64,000 nt of DNA from Sebastes aleutianus (taxonomy: Eukaryota; Chordata; Actinopteri; Perciformes; Sebastidae). Below the pieces are notes generated by a model. That model searched no databases. It was not told the origin of the DNA and saw only the letters and a list, made by a program, of their open reading frames with translations. The translations under genes were made by a program, and so were the position numbers. Of the stretch, positions 59,059 through 64,000 are shown one piece after another (within the stretch, counting starts at the first letter, position 1; each line of letters opens with the position of its first letter). The DNA lies in assembly GCA_916700875.1 (NCBI GenBank), contig CAKAKS010000274.1, forward strand, positions 62,001 through 126,000, in the 5' to 3' direction.

Positions 59059-62000
59059 ATGGCTCGTCTGGTAGCAGTTTGCAGGGAAGGAGAAGAGGAC
59101 TACCCGTTTCTTGCCAGACAGATTCCCCTGTATATCGATGATACTCTCACGGTTAGTAATCTTTTCCCATATATATATCACCCAGGGTTGTAAATTAACT
59201 TTTGTCCACCTGCCACTGAATAATAATAATAATAATAATAATAAAGACCAGTGTCAGAGAATCGTAGTTTCCGGGATGGAGTGTAGGGGTGGAGAAGGTT
59301 GGTTAGGTACTGAGGGGCAAGGGCATGGAGGGATTTGTATGTGAGAATGAGGAGTTTATAGTTGATGCGGGACTTGATTGGAAGCCAGTGTTGGGGTGAT
59401 GTGCTGCCAGGGCCGAGTGCGGGTGAGAACCCTGGCAGCTGAGTTCTGGACATACTGGAGCCTGTCCAGGGCTTTGCTGGGTACCCCGGACAGGACTCCA
59501 TTACAGTAGTCCAGACTGAAGCTGGTGGATTTCCAAAATGTCACAGCCACTCAATAGATTACCATTGTTTTTTTGGGGGCTGGTGAGTGAAGCAAATCTT
59601 GCAGCCATTTGCATATTTTACCAGCATTTGGCTGATGCTAATTTAAGATAAGATATACATTATGGTCCTGCAGGGAAATTTGTCTTGGGCTCCAGGCCAC
59701 TGCATCACACAACATACCAACAATTTTCAACCCTGTATATGACCACAAGGAGAATGTCTTTGAAGACTACAGGTGTGAAGTGGCTAACTCAATCACAAGC
59801 CTCTTTGGGTCAGGTGTTAGCACGCCACATACAGTAAGTTCCCTAACTGATTTAATGTCCAGAAGTAAAGGCTCAGTTATCACCAAGCAATGATCATTAT
59901 CAAAATACAAAGTCCCAACCTGTTTGGGGGACCAAGGCGGCCGTAGCTCAGTGGGTTGAGTGGGTCGTCCTTTAACCGCAAGATTTGCAGTTCAAACCCC
60001 GGCTCCTACTGTCTGCATGTCGAAGTGTCCTTGAGCGAAACATTGAACTCCGAGTTGTTCCCTGGACATTTTACAGCTGCCCACTGCTCCTGGGTTAAAT
60101 GCAGAGGTCAAAATCTCATGTATGTACCTGTATGTATATGATGATTCTAATAAAGTTTAAGTTTTAAAGAAAGCTAAGGGTTTAGACAAGAAGTACATTT
60201 CTATGGCTGTGTCTATGATGTGAGATGACACGCTTTATGCAATGTCGTCGCTAAACGTTCAACCAGTTCAACTTTCTTAACATGTTGTGGTGATGTAGAT
60301 GCGATATTGATAATAGCAAAATAAAACCATGTTTCTTTATTATTACAAGACACATTACAGTCGTACACCTCAATGTACACTTTGAAGGTTATTGTTATAC
60401 ATAACTATTGTGTACATAAGCTCAAAGATCTCTCGCTAAACAAAGGCACTGAAGCCTTACTACTGATAGCGACATACAGTTACAGTAAAATGAGCACATT
60501 CATTTAGAATGGTAAAAACCTGAGTTAGAGGTGTTTGTTTATTGTGTATGTTTCAAGGAAATGATGAACACCTGCCAGCTGATCAGGATTTTTTGTGGCA
60601 TTATAACATATATATATATACATTTTAACAACCAAGAAGACGAACTTGCCCTGTGACAATTCTCAGCATGGCTGAAAAAAGTCTCTGAAAATTTCTATAA
60701 TGTACATTAACTGTTGTATATCATCTCTTGTCGTCAGATGGTGATGGAATTTTCTGACAGTGTCATGGATGTTGACAGCCAAGAAATAAACACGTCTCAT
60801 TGGAAACAATTCTCTGAGGTGAGTAGTTTTAATCGACCGTACACAGGAGCTGATAAATGTGTAGTTTGTCTTCACGTGACTTGGCAACAAAGTGGTAACA
60901 GATGTATGATTCCTTGGCCTTTAGTATCACTCCAAGTTGAAGCAACAGGACTTGAATATCGCCCTGATGGTGACATCCAGAGAGGTGTACGGTGCATTAT
61001 CTCAGCTGGTGCCATGCGTGGGCTGCAGACGAAGCGTGGAGCGCCTCTTCTCACATTTAGTGGAATCGGGGAACCCAGCCTTGGAGCCCCTCACAGTGAA
61101 ACCCACAGGCATGCTGTCTGTCACCAAAGCCTGTTTAGCAGACGTAAAGAAGCTCTACACCCTCTTCTACGTCCATGGGTAAGATACAGAAAAGCGTGTT
61201 TCACTGCCAAAGCATTTTCACTGCCAAATCAATCATACCATGTATCAAAAGAGAACAGCCAAAACTAACTGTTACTCATTGAATATGAACAAGTGCTTTT
61301 GTTAGTTAAAGTGGACCTATTATGCTTATTTTCAGGTCCATACTATTTGGATATAATATGATATACTGAGATATTAAGACATTTTTGTTTTGTTTTTACA
61401 GGTCAAAGTTGAATGACATGATTGATGCCATTCCCAAAAGTAAAAAGAACAAACGCTGCCAGTTACACTCCTTAGATACGCACAAACCTAAACCTTTGGG
61501 GTGAGTAATAAGAGCATTTTTTATCTGTTTTCCTCATCAAACTGCTGTATCAGTTGTTTCTTTCTCTAAACAACATTCAGGATGTTTGTGTTAATTTGAG
61601 GAGTGGAATAGTCCCACCAGGCAGGACCAGTGTGTTTCAGTTGTTTTCTATCCAACTGTAGTGAAGGGGGCACAGAGAGAGTGGCAGGTTTTAAGAATCA
61701 CACTAGAAGACGACATATGCAGCGTTTTCTTTCCCTCTGGACAGTTTGTGTCCCCGGTCACGTAGACACAAACCAGAAAAGACTGAGTTCAGCTCTTTGC
61801 CCAGCCTCCAGAAGGACTCCGTTTTAGGCCAGTCATCACTGGGCTCCATTTTATGTTGTTTCTTTTTTTCCCTGGATGGTAAATTATATAAACAAACATG
61901 TGCCTTAATTAAAAAGTTGGTGAAAGTAAAATTTGACAGAGCATGAGCCTGATATTTCCCTCAAGAGTTCGTAGAGATCTAAACCAGAACTGCCAGAAAA

Positions 62001-63761
62001 ATCCGTAGTTGCAGGTTTAAGAGCTGATGACTGTGCATTGTGATGGCCCAGCTATAATTGTTGTATGTTTGCTTACAGGGGAAGCTGGATGGATGTGTGG
62101 GAGCTGATGTCTCAGGAGTGCAGGGACGAGGTGGTCCTCATTGATAGTGCTTGTCTCTTAGAGACACTGGAGACATACTTGCGTAAACACAGGTAATGTG
62201 TGACTATCATAGCCTTTATTTCCAACATTTTATTCTCTGTCTTTTAAATGTTGTGTCAGACGTTTAAAGGGTATCTTTGGTATTTTTTCAACCTGGACCG
62301 TAATCTCCCATGTTTTTGTGTCTAACTGACTATTAGGGACAACAATGTCTGAAATTGGTCCAGTATTGAAGGAGAGCGCTGTAGATGGCAGTTGCTCACG
62401 GGCTGCAATCTGTCATTTACATCCACTAAAAGTGCTTGTTTTTGCCATGACAAGCTCTGATTGTTATTATAGTGTCTGACAACATTATGGAAAGAGTCTC
62501 GCTCTAGGACAAGTCTCGTTCTGAAAATCTCTTTTCACTGCTGCCAGTTACAGCGTTCTCCCTTAATGCTGGAACAATTTGAAAAATGGTTGTCTCCATT
62601 TGTCACTTTGACACAAAAACATGGGAAAATAAGATCCAGGTTTAAAATAGCTAAGTTACCCTTTAAAATGAACTCGATTAACTGTGTAGTACTTTCTTGT
62701 CCACAGGTTTTGCACTGACTGTAAGAATAAAGTGCTGAGGGCATACAACATCCTTGTGGGGGAGCTGGACTGCAGCAAAGAGAAGGGGTATTGCGCTGCC
62801 TTGTATGAGGGACTATGCTGTTGCCCCCATGAACGCCACATCCACGTGTGCTGCGAGACTGACTTCATCGCTCACCTCCTTGGCCGGGCAGAGCCAGAGT
62901 TTGCAGGAGGCTATGAGTAAGTAAAGGTTTAAACAGTGAATACTACAGAGCTCACCTTTGATGAATTTCTATCACGCCATGTTCCTTTCAATGTATTTAT
63001 ACATTCAGTTGATGATATTGTTTTTGTTTAAGACGCAGAGAGCGACATGCCAAGACCATTGACATTGCACAAGAAGAAGTCCTGACCTGTCTCGGCATTC
63101 ACCTGTACGAGCGGCTGCACAGGATCTGGCAGAAACTGCGAGCAGAGGAGCAGACCTGGCAGATACTCTTCCATCTGGGAATCGATGCACTACGCAAAAG
63201 TTTTGAGGTAGGCAACTTCTAAGCCAGCGTGTGTTTGGTATAATTTTAGACTGATTTATCAGATGATAAACTATCGGATGATAAATGCATTATGGCTGTG
63301 TGATAATGTATTTATCGCCACGCCCCTAGCTGGCCGTGGAGAAGATGCAGGGGATCAGTCGGCTGGAGCAGTTTGTCGAGGAGCTGTCTGAGGAGGAGAG
63401 GGCCAAAGAGCTGAAGCAGGAGAAAAAGAGGCAAAAGCGAAAAAATCGTCGCAAAAACAAGTGTGGCTTTGACATATCTGAACAGGAGGGAGAGGACAAG
63501 GAGAAAAATCTGGACGAGGTAATCCTCCACCAACAGTCTGTGTTCATCCGCAGCTATACATCTGTTTGCCTGTATGTATTTATTTATTTAAGTCTGTCCC
63601 ATTCGGTGTGTTGCAGGGTTCTCTTGAGTCTGTGGAGGGCACTTGCAAGGTCTGTGGTAGCAACGATGAGGAGGAAGAGGAGGAGGAGGAGGCCGTATGT
63701 GTTCAGAGCGTCGCCGCCAGTGGAAGCACTTCCTGTAGCTGCCCAGACACCGGCAAACAGG
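59059..63761 (+). CDS. ggnbp2: gametogenetin-binding protein 2, nine coding exons (3' part outside window)
   Basis: Zinc-finger-like protein that binds gametogenetin and nuclear receptors; it is needed in mouse spermatogenesis and placenta. Exons: 59059-59151, 60738-60818, 60925-61178, 61402-61500, 62079-62192, 62707-62916, 63033-63207, 63330-63518, 63617-63761. All phases join: 1,260 nt, 420 aa before the right edge (the vertebrate protein is about 700 aa). The start MARLVAVCREGEEDYPFLAR follows AGAAGAAGTC. Cysteine clusters CVGCRR, FCTDCKNKVLRAY and EGLCCCPHERHIHVCCETDF form the probable metal-binding core. EEERAKELKQEKKRQKRKNR is a basic coiled coil/nuclear signal. The last exon holds CKVCGSNDEEEEEEEE. 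No damage seen. Confidence 0.95.
59223..59545 (-). mobile_element. 5'-truncated LINE, reverse-transcriptase C-terminal region
   Basis: The minus strand encodes LDYCNGVLSGVPSKALDRLQ and VQNSAARVLTRTRPWQHI; then, after a one-base shift, LPIKSRINYKLLILTYKSLH and LAPQYLTNLL, the usual end of L2/Rex-like fish LINEs. It ends in a (TTA)n tail at 59221-59244. It is inserted inside another repeat that begins CCCAGGGTTGTAAATTAAC (59181). Confidence 0.85.
59936..60160 (+). mobile_element. tRNA-derived SINE
   Basis: The head GGCGGCCGTAGCTCAGTGGG contains a pol III A box (TAGCTCAGTGGG, 59944-59955), and AGTTCAAACCCC (59989-60000) is a decayed B box. The body is TGTCGAAGTGTCCTTGAGC, and the tail ATGATTCTAATAAAGTTT is shared with LINEs. 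It cannot fold as a working tRNA, because the anticodon arm is not maintained. Confidence 0.85.
62263..62667. mobile_element. MITE, TTTAAAGGGTAtCTTTGGTAT ends, 405 bp
   Basis: Compact copy of the 45.07 kb family in a ggnbp2 intron. Left GGTATTTTTTCAACCTGGAC; right AGCTAAGTTACCCTTTAAA. Confidence 0.7.
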
Positions 63762-63819
63762 GTAAAAATGCACACAGGCTGACAAGGCTGTCACTTTTTC
63801 ATGCAGTCAAACGAATTCA

Positions 63820-64000
63820 AAGTAGGGCTGCAGCTATTGATCATTTCAGTAGTCGAGTATTCTACTGATTATTACATTGATTAATCGAGTAATCAGCTAA
63901 AAATACTCTTGCTTTATTAAGGAGCAATAGTAAATATACAAATGAGAAAATAAGACGGGGTCAGACGAGGTTGTACGGTTGATGTTGCTCCACTCGTTTC
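63820..64000. mobile_element. hAT-type repeat, cut by the right edge
   Basis: Begins GTAGGGCTGCAGCTATTGAT, followed by AGTCGAGTATTCTACTGATT and TTAATCGAGTAATC words. ggnbp2 intron. Confidence 0.5.

Noticed and set aside
58775..59141. Cysteine/valine repeat protein upstream of ggnbp2
   Set aside because: It is the translation of the CTGTCTGTGTGTCTCC array; the real exon uses another frame after the acceptor.
59936..60010. A functional tRNA gene
   Set aside because: A and B box-like words are present, but the cloverleaf pairs are not kept, the B box is TTCAAACC, and the body and tail match a SINE.

Overview
This is a window of teleost fish nuclear genome, most likely a spiny-rayed (percomorph) fish. 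The evidence is intron-rich vertebrate orthologues with GT-AG introns and the fish forms of VKORC1L1, NUPR1 and MYO19. The spacers are packed with short inverted-repeat DNA transposons, a decayed Tc1 element, LINE tails and a tRNA-derived SINE. Seven protein-coding genes could be assembled exon by exon by matching splice sites, reading phase and family similarity. No bacterial, viral or plasmid features were seen.

Layout. 1-4.0 kb: the last three coding exons of gusb (+), cut by the left edge. 6.6-24.85 kb: vkorc1l1 (-), three coding exons, a probable long 3' UTR and two large introns. Intron 1 holds nested transposons, a three-copy ~0.45 kb tandem block rich in TAACGG motifs, and a 2.6 kb minisatellite of 22-bp units that stops about 25 bp from the exon 1 splice donor. 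27.8-28.4 kb: a compact nupr1-family gene (+) with a TATA box. 32.0-34.75 kb: znhit3 (+), five exons, complete. 34.86-51.33 kb: myo19 (-), 24 coding exons, complete, 966 aa. 53.1-56.2 kb: pigw (+), single coding exon. 57.9-64 kb: ggnbp2 (+), nine coding exons seen, running off the right edge.

Two gene neighbourhoods meet here. gusb-vkorc1l1 (human 7q11) joins znhit3-myo19-pigw-ggnbp2 (human 17q12, same order and strands), with nupr1 and a repeat-rich gap between. znhit3 and myo19 converge with predicted poly(A) signals about 150 bp apart. myo19 and pigw diverge from a ~1.7 kb interval.

The genes are housekeeping and otherwise ordinary: lysosomal glucuronidase, quinone/vitamin K epoxide reductase, stress chromatin protein, box C/D snoRNP assembly factor, mitochondrial myosin, GPI acyltransferase and a nuclear-receptor-linked zinc protein. 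The unusual material lies in what surrounds them. A foldback element carrying paired NRF1-like sites sits beside both the myo19 and ggnbp2 promoters. Minisatellites abut splice sites in two genes. An ~840 bp near-perfect hairpin lies in a myo19 intron. A duplicated block upstream of nupr1 has been diversified by transposon insertions. No wholly new gene system was identified.
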